Source: Ruegeria sp. EL01
Lineage (GTDB): Bacteria; Pseudomonadota; Alphaproteobacteria; Rhodobacterales; Rhodobacteraceae
Direction of reading: 5' to 3'
Length of the DNA: 64,000 nt
NCBI RefSeq assembly: GCF_900313035.1
Contig: NZ_OMPS01000041.1
Location: 248,001-312,000 of the forward strand
The position numbers and the translations under genes were made by a program. The notes below the pieces were generated by a model. That model did no database searches. It was not told the origin of the DNA and saw nothing but the letters and a program-made list of their open reading frames with translations. This document shows, piece by piece, positions 57,525 through 64,000 of the stretch (its first letter is position 1; the number at the start of each line of letters is the position of its first letter).

Positions 57525-58295
57525 ATGCCTTTCCAAAAAGTTCAGACCGAAAAACTCTCTCTTGCCGTCGTCCGACAGATTGAACTGCTGATCCTGCGCG
57601 GTATTCTGAGACCAGGCGAACGTTTGCCTTCGGAACGAGAACTGGCCGAACGTATGGGGGTGTCGCGCCCGTCGCTGCGCGAAGCGATTTCAGACCTTCA
57701 GGATCAAGGGTTGCTGACTGCTAAGGCCGGGTCCGGGATTTATGTGGCCGAGGTTCTTGGATCGGCCTTTTCCCCGGCATTGATACAGTTGTTCAGCAAC
57801 CATGACGAAGCAGTGTTCGACTATCTGTCGTTCCGCCGGGACATGGAAGGACTGGCCGCCGAGCGCGCCACGCGGCTTGGATCCGAGAGCGATCTTAAGG
57901 TTGTACAGACGATTTTCGACAAAATGGAAGCTGCGCATGACAGAAACGCCACCGAGGAAGAAGCCCATCTGGACGCCCAGTTTCACATGGCCATCATCGA
58001 GGCCAGCCATAATGTCGTGATGCTGCACATGATGCGGTCCATGTTCGATCTTTTGCAGAAGGGCGTGTTTTACAATCGCCAGATGATGTTCCAGCAACGC
58101 ACGACGCGCGACGCCATTCTGGATCAGCACCGCGCGATCAACCACGCATTGCAAGACCGTGATCCAAAGGGCGCACGTGAAGCCGTCGAGCATCATCTCG
58201 GTTTTGTCGAAAGCTGTATGGCGGATCAGCAGAAAGCTGCACGGAACGAAGCGATTGCGCAGCAGCGTCTGGATCATGAAACCACACAGAGCTGA
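57525..58295 (+). CDS. GntR family transcriptional regulator, FadR subfamily
   Basis: A 256-residue regulator. The N-terminal winged helix is clear (LRPGERLPSERELAERMGVSRPSLREAISDLQDQGLL), followed by an all-helical FCD ligand-binding domain with the metal-binding residues DAQFHMAIIEASHN. The domain layout is like PdhR and LldR, so the ligand is probably a small carboxylate. Divergent from the aminotransferase, which is its likely target. Confidence 0.92.
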   Translation: MPFQKVQTEKLSLAVVRQIELLILRGILRPGERLPSERELAERMGVSRPSLREAISDLQDQGLLTAKAGSGIYVAEVLGSAFSPALIQLFSNHDEAVFDYLSFRRDMEGLAAERATRLGSESDLKVVQTIFDKMEAAHDRNATEEEAHLDAQFHMAIIEASHNVVMLHMMRSMFDLLQKGVFYNRQMMFQQRTTRDAILDQHRAINHALQDRDPKGAREAVEHHLGFVESCMADQQKAARNEAIAQQRLDHETTQS

Positions 58296-58389
58296 TGAAT
58301 TTAAGGCGCACCTCTGGGACACATCCGGTCTTTGCAGATCCAGATCCGGCTTGCGCAATTCGCTATCGCGGCTGGACCATTGACACAAA

Positions 58390-58425
58390 GAAAAACCCGA
58401 GGGCCATAGGCTCTCGGGTCTTTAC
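58390..58425 (-). terminator. Terminator of the atp operon
   Basis: An 11-bp stem (ACCCGAGAGCC / GGCCCTCGGGT on the minus strand) with a three-base loop followed by TTTTT. On the plus strand it is followed by CTTTACTT, so it may also end the GntR transcript. Confidence 0.85.
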
Positions 58426-58447
58426 TTAATCATTATGCAGCCGATTA

Positions 58448-59005
58448 GTGCAGCTTTTCACCGACATCCGCGATGGAATCGTCGATCAGCTTATTTGCCT
58501 GCGCGGCGGTCATTTGCTTGGCCAGCACAGCGTTGGCGGCAGAAACCGCAACGGTGATGGCCTGATCGCGAACTTCCTTGACGGCCGACGCTTCAGCCGA
58601 AGCGATCTGATCCTGTGCCGCAGCCAAACGGCGGGCAATGGATTGTTCCAGATCAACCTTGGCCTGTTCGGCAGCAAGCACTGCGTCTTCTTTTGCGGCT
58701 GCAACAATGGCGTCCGCCTGACCCTGAACTTCGCGCTGCTTACGCTCGTAAGAGGCCAGCAGGCTGCGGGCTTCTTCGTGCAGGGCGCGGGCTTCGTCCA
58801 GTTCGGACTTGATGCCTTCGGCACGGTTGTCCAGCGCACCGCCAATCATCCCCGGGACCTTGAAGTAGAACAGAACCGCGATGAAGACGATGAAGCCCAG
58901 CAGCACGACAAAGTCGGTGTTGCCCAGCGAGAAGAACGGGCCGCTCGCGGCCAGCGCAGGGCTGGCGGCACCAATGGTCAGGATAAGAGCAAGAGTGTTC
59001 CGCAT
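58448..59005 (-). CDS. atpF: ATP synthase F0 subunit b
   Basis: A 186-residue stator subunit. A possible cleaved N-terminal segment (MRNTLALILTIGAASPALA) precedes the membrane helix (about 28-50, DFVVLLGFIVFIAVLFYF), followed by a long charged helix that dimerises with b'. Last gene of the F0 operon, five bases after atpF'. Confidence 0.95.
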
Positions 59006-59010
59006 GTCAC

Positions 59011-59562
59011 TTATCCTTTCGTCTGCGCGTCAACGACACTGTCGATGGCTTTGGCATCTGCCTTGCCGCCCAGTGCAGTGACCAGTTCAGCTGCCGTGTC
59101 CTTGGCAACCACCTGAATGCTATCCAGCGCACTGGCCCGGATGTCGGCAATAGCCTTTTCCGATTCAGCCGTTTTGGCAGCAATTTCCAAATCTGCCTCG
59201 GCAATCGCATCATCCAGACCAGACTGGATTTCAGCGCGAGCTTCGGCAGCGATCCGCTGTGCCTCGGTACGGGCATCGGCCAACACCTTGTTGTAGGCCT
59301 CTTCAGCCTCAACAGCCTTGGCTTTCAGGTCTTCGGCTGCAGCCAGGTCGTTAGTAATGGTCCCCTGACGTTCCGCCAGGATTGCCGCGATGCGAGGCAG
59401 AGCCACGCGGGACAAGACCAGAAAGATGACGACCAGTGTGATAACCAGCCAGAAAATCTGGTTGGGGAACCAATCGAAGCAAAGCTGTGGCATCCCGATG
59501 GCAGAACCATAGGAGTCGACGCACGAGCCAGCTAGTTCTTCGGCAATGGGTTCAGTCGCCAT
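59011..59562 (-). CDS. atpF' (atpX): ATP synthase F0 subunit b'
   Basis: A 183-residue second b-type subunit, characteristic of alphaproteobacteria and photosynthetic bacteria. One membrane helix (about 32-52, [20 protein letters not shown]) and a long coiled helix. Pairs with atpF to form the heterodimeric stalk. Confidence 0.95.
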   Translation of the reverse strand: MATEPIAEELAGSCVDSYGSAIGMPQLCFDWFPNQIFWLVITLVVIFLVLSRVALPRIAAILAERQGTITNDLAAAEDLKAKAVEAEEAYNKVLADARTEAQRIAAEARAEIQSGLDDAIAEADLEIAAKTAESEKAIADIRASALDSIQVVAKDTAAELVTALGGKADAKAIDSVVDAQTKG

Positions 59563-59648
59563 GTTGTCCTCCGTCGGAACGTTGTCTTTACAACAGGTGG
59601 GCCGCTATGGCTTGGGCCCACCCGCGCGTAAGGATCAGGTTCCGCAGA

Positions 59649-59873
59649 TTAGACGGCGAACATCAGCAGCAACGAGACCAGGAATGCAAAGATCCCCAGG
59701 GCTTCTGCGAATGCGATACCGATGAACAGGGTTGCGGTCTGCGAAGCAGCCGCCGACGGGTTGCGCAGGGCGCCGGCCAGGAAGTTGCCTGCTACGTTGC
59801 CCACCCCGATTGCGGCTGCGCCGGAACCGATTGCTGCCAGGCCTGCGCCGATGTGTGCGAGATCGCCTTCCAT
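59649..59873 (-). CDS. atpE: ATP synthase F0 subunit c
   Basis: A 74-residue proteolipid that forms the rotor ring. Two membrane helices: [20 protein letters not shown] and the second with the ion-carrying Glu in [19 protein letters not shown]. The polar loop RNPSAA connects them. Confidence 0.96.
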   Translation of the reverse strand: MEGDLAHIGAGLAAIGSGAAAIGVGNVAGNFLAGALRNPSAAASQTATLFIGIAFAEALGIFAFLVSLLLMFAV

Positions 59874-59921
59874 GATGTTTCTCCTTACGAATTGGAAGTT
59901 TCTATGTTTGGGTATCAGACC

Positions 59922-60695
59922 TTAGTGCGACGGATGCAGCGCATCTTTCAGATAAACACAGGTCAGAATGGTGAAGACGTAGGCCTGAATGAAGGCCACC
60001 AGGACCTCGAGGCCGTACATTGCGGTGATCGCCAGAACGGACACGGGCGAGATCACGGCGATTGCGGCGAAGCCTGCAAACACCTTGATAACCGCGTGGC
60101 CTGCCATGACGTTACCGGCAAGACGAATAGAGTGGCTGACGGGGCGTACGAAGTACGAGATCAGCTCGATGATGGCCAGAATGGGACGCAGCGCCAGCGG
60201 TGCGCTGGACACCCAGAACAGACCCAGGAACGCGGCGCCGTTCTTGACGAAACCCAAAATGGTCACGGTCAGGAACACGGCCAGCGCCAGCGGAATGGTC
60301 ACGGCGAAATGCGATGTGGTGGTGAACGATGTCGGGATCAGACCCAGGAAGTTCGCGGTCACGATGAACATGAACAGGGTCATGACATAAGGGAAGTATT
60401 TGATGCCTTCTTTACCGCAGATGTCTTCGAGCATCTTGTAGATAAAACCATAGGCCAGTTCAGCCACCGACTGCATGCGAGACGGCACGATGGCACGTTT
60501 AGACGTACTGAGAACCAGCAGACCGACGACCGCCAGAACTGAAAAGAACAACCAAATTGTAACGTTGGTGATGGAATAGAACTGTAGATCCGTACCGCCG
60601 CCCAGAAAGTCAGGGATTTTGACGATGAACTGATCCATCGGGTGGAATACCAGGCTGCTGCCTTCTGCTGCGGTGGTCTCAGTCGCCACGTTCAA
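59922..60695 (-). CDS. atpB: ATP synthase F0 subunit a
   Basis: A 257-residue membrane subunit that forms the ion channel with ring c. The essential arginine lies in the [13 protein letters not shown] segment, and the C-terminal [22 protein letters not shown] is typical. The start overlaps the atpI stop by four bases. Confidence 0.96.
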   Translation of the reverse strand: MNVATETTAAEGSSLVFHPMDQFIVKIPDFLGGGTDLQFYSITNVTIWLFFSVLAVVGLLVLSTSKRAIVPSRMQSVAELAYGFIYKMLEDICGKEGIKYFPYVMTLFMFIVTANFLGLIPTSFTTTSHFAVTIPLALAVFLTVTILGFVKNGAAFLGLFWVSSAPLALRPILAIIELISYFVRPVSHSIRLAGNVMAGHAVIKVFAGFAAIAVISPVSVLAITAMYGLEVLVAFIQAYVFTILTCVYLKDALHPSH

Positions 60696-61024
60696 TCCCT
60701 CTCGTCCTTATCGGTGGCCTCGGCCGCCGTTTGTTTCTCTTGAGCCTGTTGTGCGCTGCGGAGCATAACCTTCACCCCGGCGACCAGACCCAGCAATGTA
60801 AACAGCACCAGAAAGATCGGGAGCGTCCCGAGCAGGCTGTCGAGCCCGTATCCGATGCCAAATCCGATCCCCAGACCGGATACCATTTCAATGACCATCC
60901 GCCAGGCAAGCTCGCCCCCGGAAAAGTCGGCGTCTGCACGGGTCTCGGGCTTTTGGGCCTTTTTCGTCGCCGCGATCTTGGCCTCCAGCTGCGCCATACG
61001 CTGCTTTTGGTCATCATCGGTCAC
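60692..61024 (-). CDS. atpI: ATP synthase protein I (AtpI/AtpQ-like)
   Basis: A 110-residue protein with two membrane helices (about residues 45-90) and a charged N-terminus ([13 protein letters not shown]). AtpI-type proteins help c-ring assembly or Mg uptake. First gene of the operon atpI-B-E-F'-F; F1 genes are not in this window, as expected for Rhodobacteraceae where F0 and F1 are separate. Confidence 0.88.
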   Translation of the reverse strand: MTDDDQKQRMAQLEAKIAATKKAQKPETRADADFSGGELAWRMVIEMVSGLGIGFGIGYGLDSLLGTLPIFLVLFTLLGLVAGVKVMLRSAQQAQEKQTAAEATDKDERD

Positions 61025-61208
61025 GGGCGTTTCCCTCGTACAGTCTTGGGCATGGTGCTAAGGGGCGCGGGGCACAGAGTCAACGCCAATGACTGCCACA
61101 ATTGACGCAGTTCAACCTATTGATTTTAGGTGATTAAATCGACACCCAGCAAAGGCCACTCAGGCCAACAACACCCTGCCACGGCTACAAACGCGCAAAA
61201 TCGTATAT

Positions 61209-61224
61209 TCAACCAAATGGTTGA
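61209..61224. promoter_or_regulatory. Inverted repeat TCAACCA-AA-TGGTTGA at the arsR-type start
   Basis: Perfect 7-bp arms around two bases, embedding the ATG at 61217. It looks like an autoregulatory operator for an ArsR-family repressor. Confidence 0.6.
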
Positions 61225-61591
61225 CCAAACTCAGGCACTGTGGTTCAGCAAAAGCATGTCCAAAGATCTCGACACTGTATTTGCCGCCCTTGCCGATCCG
61301 ACCCGACGCGCCATTCTTGCGATGCTGCTAGAGGATGATATGGCCGTGACCGATGTCGCCGAACCGTTCGATATCTCGCTGGCCGCAATCTCGAAACATC
61401 TGGTCATCCTGACCAAGGCCGGTCTGATTTCACAGGAAAAACGCGGACGTGTAAAATGGTGCAAGCTGGAACCCGACGCCTTGCGGGCTGCGTCTGTCTG
61501 GATGCAGGGGTTTGGTCAGTTCGAACCCGTCAATCTGGACGCGTTCGAACGGTTTCTGGAAGTTGAGCTTCCGGCTGCGGAAGACACTTAG
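61217..61591 (+). CDS. ArsR family transcriptional regulator
   Basis: A winged-helix regulator of about 124 residues from the ATG at 61217; an ATG at 61256 (MSKDLDTVF) is a strong alternative because it is nearer the domain start. The HTH is FAALADPTRRAILAMLLEDD...FDISLAAISKHLVILTKAGLI. No metal-ligand Cys motif (ELCVCDL) is present, so it probably belongs to the non-metal branch of the family. No ribosome site was found for either start. Target unknown. Confidence 0.85.
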   Translation: MVDQTQALWFSKSMSKDLDTVFAALADPTRRAILAMLLEDDMAVTDVAEPFDISLAAISKHLVILTKAGLISQEKRGRVKWCKLEPDALRAASVWMQGFGQFEPVNLDAFERFLEVELPAAEDT

Positions 61592-61598
61592 GCTGAGT

Positions 61599-62012
61599 CT
61601 ATCTGACCACGAACACCGAAACTTTAGCGTGCTTGGCCAGATATCCCGCATGGCTAGAGAATATATAGTCGGTGATCCGCGGTGCATGGGTTCCCACGAC
61701 GATCAGATCGGCGCCGATTTCCTCGGCAGCTCGTGTCAGATCACCATCAACTTCGGCAGCCACGTCAACCGAATGGATGTTACGTGTGTCCACCTGCGAG
61801 CCGCTTTGTTCGGCCAGTTGGTCGGCAAACGCCGCAAGGTCCTTGGCAATCGCCGAGTCGGATTGGGTGACATCGCCGGGTTGCGTACCGGTCACGCTGA
61901 CCAGGGTGATCCTGGCATTCTGCCATTTGGCCACCTCTGCCGCGACTGTTGTGGCTTTGCGCACCTCTGGCGGCATATGCAGATCAACGGGGATCATGAT
62001 GTGGTCAAACAT
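61599..62012 (-). CDS. uspA-like: Universal stress protein
   Basis: A 137-residue single UspA domain. The opening MFDHIMIPVDLHMPPEVRKA and the ATP-binding end GTHAPRITDYIFSSHAGYLAKHAKVSVFVV match the GxxG-x9-G-(S/T) pattern only approximately (His in place of Gly at one site). Role in stress survival is family knowledge. Convergent with the ArsR gene, seven bases apart. Confidence 0.9.
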   Translation of the reverse strand: MFDHIMIPVDLHMPPEVRKATTVAAEVAKWQNARITLVSVTGTQPGDVTQSDSAIAKDLAAFADQLAEQSGSQVDTRNIHSVDVAAEVDGDLTRAAEEIGADLIVVGTHAPRITDYIFSSHAGYLAKHAKVSVFVVR

Positions 62013-62118
62013 GGCTTTCTCCTCTTACTCAAAAGGATGGTAGAGGGGACGCTTGGTGATGGCCTTGATCTGCCTCAAAGGCGGTTGCGGCGATGAGAAC
62101 CTGCCCGGAAAGCAAGTT

Positions 62119-63033
62119 TCAATCAGAAATGCCTGGCGTTGGTACAGAGCTCGAAATCTCGTCTTTCAGCAGCAACAGCAAAGCGATGATGGTCAACACT
62201 ACGCCAATGATGATCAGCCCCGGCGGCACGCCGTTGCCGAGTGCCACCTCCCACAGGATGACCCAGCTGGGCACCAGATAAGTATAGGCCATGACCTTGG
62301 CCGATGGCAGGCGCAACGCGGCGAACTGCACCAGAACAAAGCTAGCTGCGGTGGCAAAGAAAGACAGGTACAAAAGGCCAATCCAGACAATGCCCGGCAG
62401 CGCGGCCCAATTGGTTGCAACTATATCGGACCATCCGAAAACACCAAGCAACAGACAGCCGGCCAGCAAAGTGCCAAAGGTGAACACCACCGCCGGTTCA
62501 CCCCTGTTCAGCTTCCGGACCATCGGTGTGTAGACCGCATGCGCCGCGCAGCCGCAGAAGTAGATGAATTCACCCATGCCAATCTCAAAAGCATAGAACA
62601 CCTGCCAGTCGGCACGAAATATCACCCATAGTGCTCCGATGGCCCCGACTGTCAGCGCCAATGCCATGCGCGGCGTCGTGATTTGTCGCAACAAAAACCA
62701 ACCGGCGACAGCGGACATCACCGGGGTTAAGGTAAACACTGCTGCTGCGCTGACGGGCGGCGCCGTCTTGAGGCCGTAAAACATCAGCAGGAAGTAGGTC
62801 GCAAACAAGCCGCCCAATATGAGGTACCGCCAGGGTGCTTGCACGGCGTCCCGTGACACCCCTGTCGTCATCAGTGCAGCAAACCCGATCACCACTGCGG
62901 CGATGGCAAATCGAACGGCATTCAACGCGGCCGGGGCGATTTCATTGGCAATCATCGATCCAAGTGAGAAACTGCCCGCAACCAGCGCCGAGAACACCAG
63001 CATGGCCAGATGGCCACGCGCTTGTGGTCTCAT
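62119..63033 (-). CDS. DMT-superfamily (EamA) transporter
   Basis: A membrane protein of about 304 residues with ten helices in two EamA repeats, starting at the ATG at 63033, which overlaps the LysR stop by four bases (ATGA). The longer frame upstream is inside the LysR gene. Markers are AALNAVRFAIAAVVIGF in the first half and VFTLTPVMSAVAGWFLL before the second. Substrate (amino acid or metabolite) unknown. Confidence 0.9.
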   Translation of the reverse strand: MRPQARGHLAMLVFSALVAGSFSLGSMIANEIAPAALNAVRFAIAAVVIGFAALMTTGVSRDAVQAPWRYLILGGLFATYFLLMFYGLKTAPPVSAAAVFTLTPVMSAVAGWFLLRQITTPRMALALTVGAIGALWVIFRADWQVFYAFEIGMGEFIYFCGCAAHAVYTPMVRKLNRGEPAVVFTFGTLLAGCLLLGVFGWSDIVATNWAALPGIVWIGLLYLSFFATAASFVLVQFAALRLPSAKVMAYTYLVPSWVILWEVALGNGVPPGLIIIGVVLTIIALLLLLKDEISSSVPTPGISD

Positions 63034-63908
63034 GGTAGCCAGTCCTTGGCCTGTTCTTTCAGGTATTTCAAAAAAGCCTGCACCTTGGTTGTGCGGTGCA
63101 AATCGACATGGGTTACCAGCCACAGCTTGCCGGACCACTCCGGCAGGGGCTCCATGACCTCTTCCAGCTCGGGGAGGCGGGCGGCTTCCCAACGGGCCAT
63201 GAATCCAATCCCGGCCCCGGCCCGCACGGCCTCACCACCCGTGAAGTTGTTCGAGCAGCGGAACGTAATTGCCTGCGAAGGCGCATTCTGGCGCAACCAG
63301 CGCGAAAAAGGTGCACGACTGTTTTCATCATCGTTGCCGACAAAAGCGTGGTTAGCGAAATCCTCCACACCGGAAGGTTTGCCGCGCCGCGCGATATAGT
63401 CCTTGCTGGCAAACAGTCCGATCTCTTGCGAAATAAACGGCTGCACCACGTTGTCGGGCTGATCCGGTGCGGCCCCGGCCCGGATTGCCACATGCGCCTC
63501 GCCATATTCCAGCCGGAACAGGCGATCGCCGGTCAAATAGCGCACTATCAGATCGGGATGAGCTCTTTGAAACTCGCTGAGTGTCGGCACGATCAAAGGG
63601 GCCAATGACGCCAGCGAGGTCACGACCAACTCGCCCGAGACATCATCACCACGGCCCTTCATCCGACCGACTAGCTGGTTGAACTGATCCTCGGTCGCCT
63701 GGGCCACACGTAACAGATCTTCCCCGGCCTCGGTCGGCGTATAGCCACGCGCATGACGCTGAAACAGTTTGACGGCCAGCCGGGCCTCAATTGCGTCGAT
63801 GTGGCGGATCACGGTGGCATGGTGCACGCCAAGTACTTCGGCGGCGCCGCTGACCGTTCCCATCCGCGCCACCTGATACGCGGTTCTCACTTCATCCCAA
63901 TTGTCCAT
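63030..63908 (-). CDS. LysR family transcriptional regulator
   Basis: A 292-residue regulator with an N-terminal HTH (MDNWDEVRTAYQVARMGTV and GVHHATVIRHIDAIEARL) and a substrate-binding domain with GLFASKDYIARRGKP. The start at 63908 is chosen because the HTH begins there; an upstream in-frame start at 63980 would add a long basic tail. Forms an operon with the EamA transporter, which it probably controls. Confidence 0.93.
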   Translation of the reverse strand: MDNWDEVRTAYQVARMGTVSGAAEVLGVHHATVIRHIDAIEARLAVKLFQRHARGYTPTEAGEDLLRVAQATEDQFNQLVGRMKGRGDDVSGELVVTSLASLAPLIVPTLSEFQRAHPDLIVRYLTGDRLFRLEYGEAHVAIRAGAAPDQPDNVVQPFISQEIGLFASKDYIARRGKPSGVEDFANHAFVGNDDENSRAPFSRWLRQNAPSQAITFRCSNNFTGGEAVRAGAGIGFMARWEAARLPELEEVMEPLPEWSGKLWLVTHVDLHRTTKVQAFLKYLKEQAKDWLP

Positions 63909-64000
63909 GGCAGTGCCGTCTTTGTGCAATTTCCAACAGTAACTGTTGATATATCCGAGTTTTGTTCGTGAGTGCAACATTCATATTGAAGGGAAGACAA

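Noticed and set aside
59487-60542. A 351-codon plus-strand frame opposite the F0 genes
   Set aside because: Antisense to atpF', atpE and atpB; the Gln/His/Arg-rich composition is typical of a complementary shadow.

Overview
This 64 kb window is an ordinary, gene-dense stretch of chromosome from an alphaproteobacterium, most probably a marine Rhodobacteraceae (Roseobacter group, Ruegeria/Phaeobacter-like). This is inferred from family recognition, not from a database search. The pointers are: the linked block pckA / chvI-chvG / truncated hprK / rapZ / EIIA-Man / HPr; a split b/b' ATP synthase operon; a long acyl-CoA dehydrogenase resembling methylsuccinyl-CoA dehydrogenase; a DUF6473-like protein; and the alphaproteobacterial order rpoZ-rel-pdxJ-acpS-lepB-rnc-era-recO. 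I found no rRNA, tRNA, prophage, insertion sequence, CRISPR array or secretion cluster.

Layout. 1-3.7 kb: 5' part of tuf, a lipoprotein and parC, all on the minus strand. 3.9-10.1 kb: an SH3 protein, a short-chain dehydrogenase, a HIG1 protein, a cobalamin adenosyltransferase, etfBA and a 3-hydroxybutyryl-CoA dehydrogenase on the plus strand, with one DUF6473-like gene on the minus strand. 10.2-17.5 kb: an acyltransferase, then the regulatory PTS branch (HPr, EIIA, RapZ, HPr kinase) and the ChvG/ChvI two-component system, divergent from pckA. This set would couple PEP level and envelope or acid stress to carbon metabolism. 17.5-25.7 kb: a probable small RNA, small membrane proteins, TauE/SafE, mcd, an SGNH hydrolase, a META-domain protein, recO, a SemiSWEET-like protein and small enzymes. 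25.7-36.8 kb: the long minus-strand housekeeping run from folK and rpoZ down to era and DUF1491, interrupted between rnc and era by a GNAT gene and a plus-strand multicopper oxidase gene.

36.9-41.4 kb: a NYN protein, then a tightly overlapping plus-strand run ispH / DUF3429 / methyltransferase / rnhA / TRIC-type channel, followed by a lipoprotein. 41.4-43.8 kb: two tandem YeaQ-like membrane proteins, fmt and two peptide deformylase genes, one of them degenerate. 43.9-50.8 kb: a PatB/MalY-type lyase, an L,D-transpeptidase, a glutathionyl-hydroquinone reductase, a lone receiver protein, two cobalamin genes (cobC, cbiB) and a lytic transglycosylase. 50.8-58.3 kb: a class II glutamine amidotransferase broken by an in-frame amber codon, smc, a lipoprotein, and an aminotransferase divergent from a GntR/FadR regulator. 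58.4-61 kb: the F0 operon atpIBEF'F. 61-64 kb: an ArsR regulator, a universal stress protein and a LysR/EamA pair.

I did not find a convincing new multi-gene system. The most useful leads are smaller: a candidate ~100-nt small RNA at about 17.7 kb with its own promoter and terminator; a deformylase paralogue that has lost its metal-ligand Cys and catalytic Glu; the amber-interrupted amidotransferase; a perfect palindrome upstream of mcd; and paired inverted repeats between the aminotransferase and its divergent regulator.
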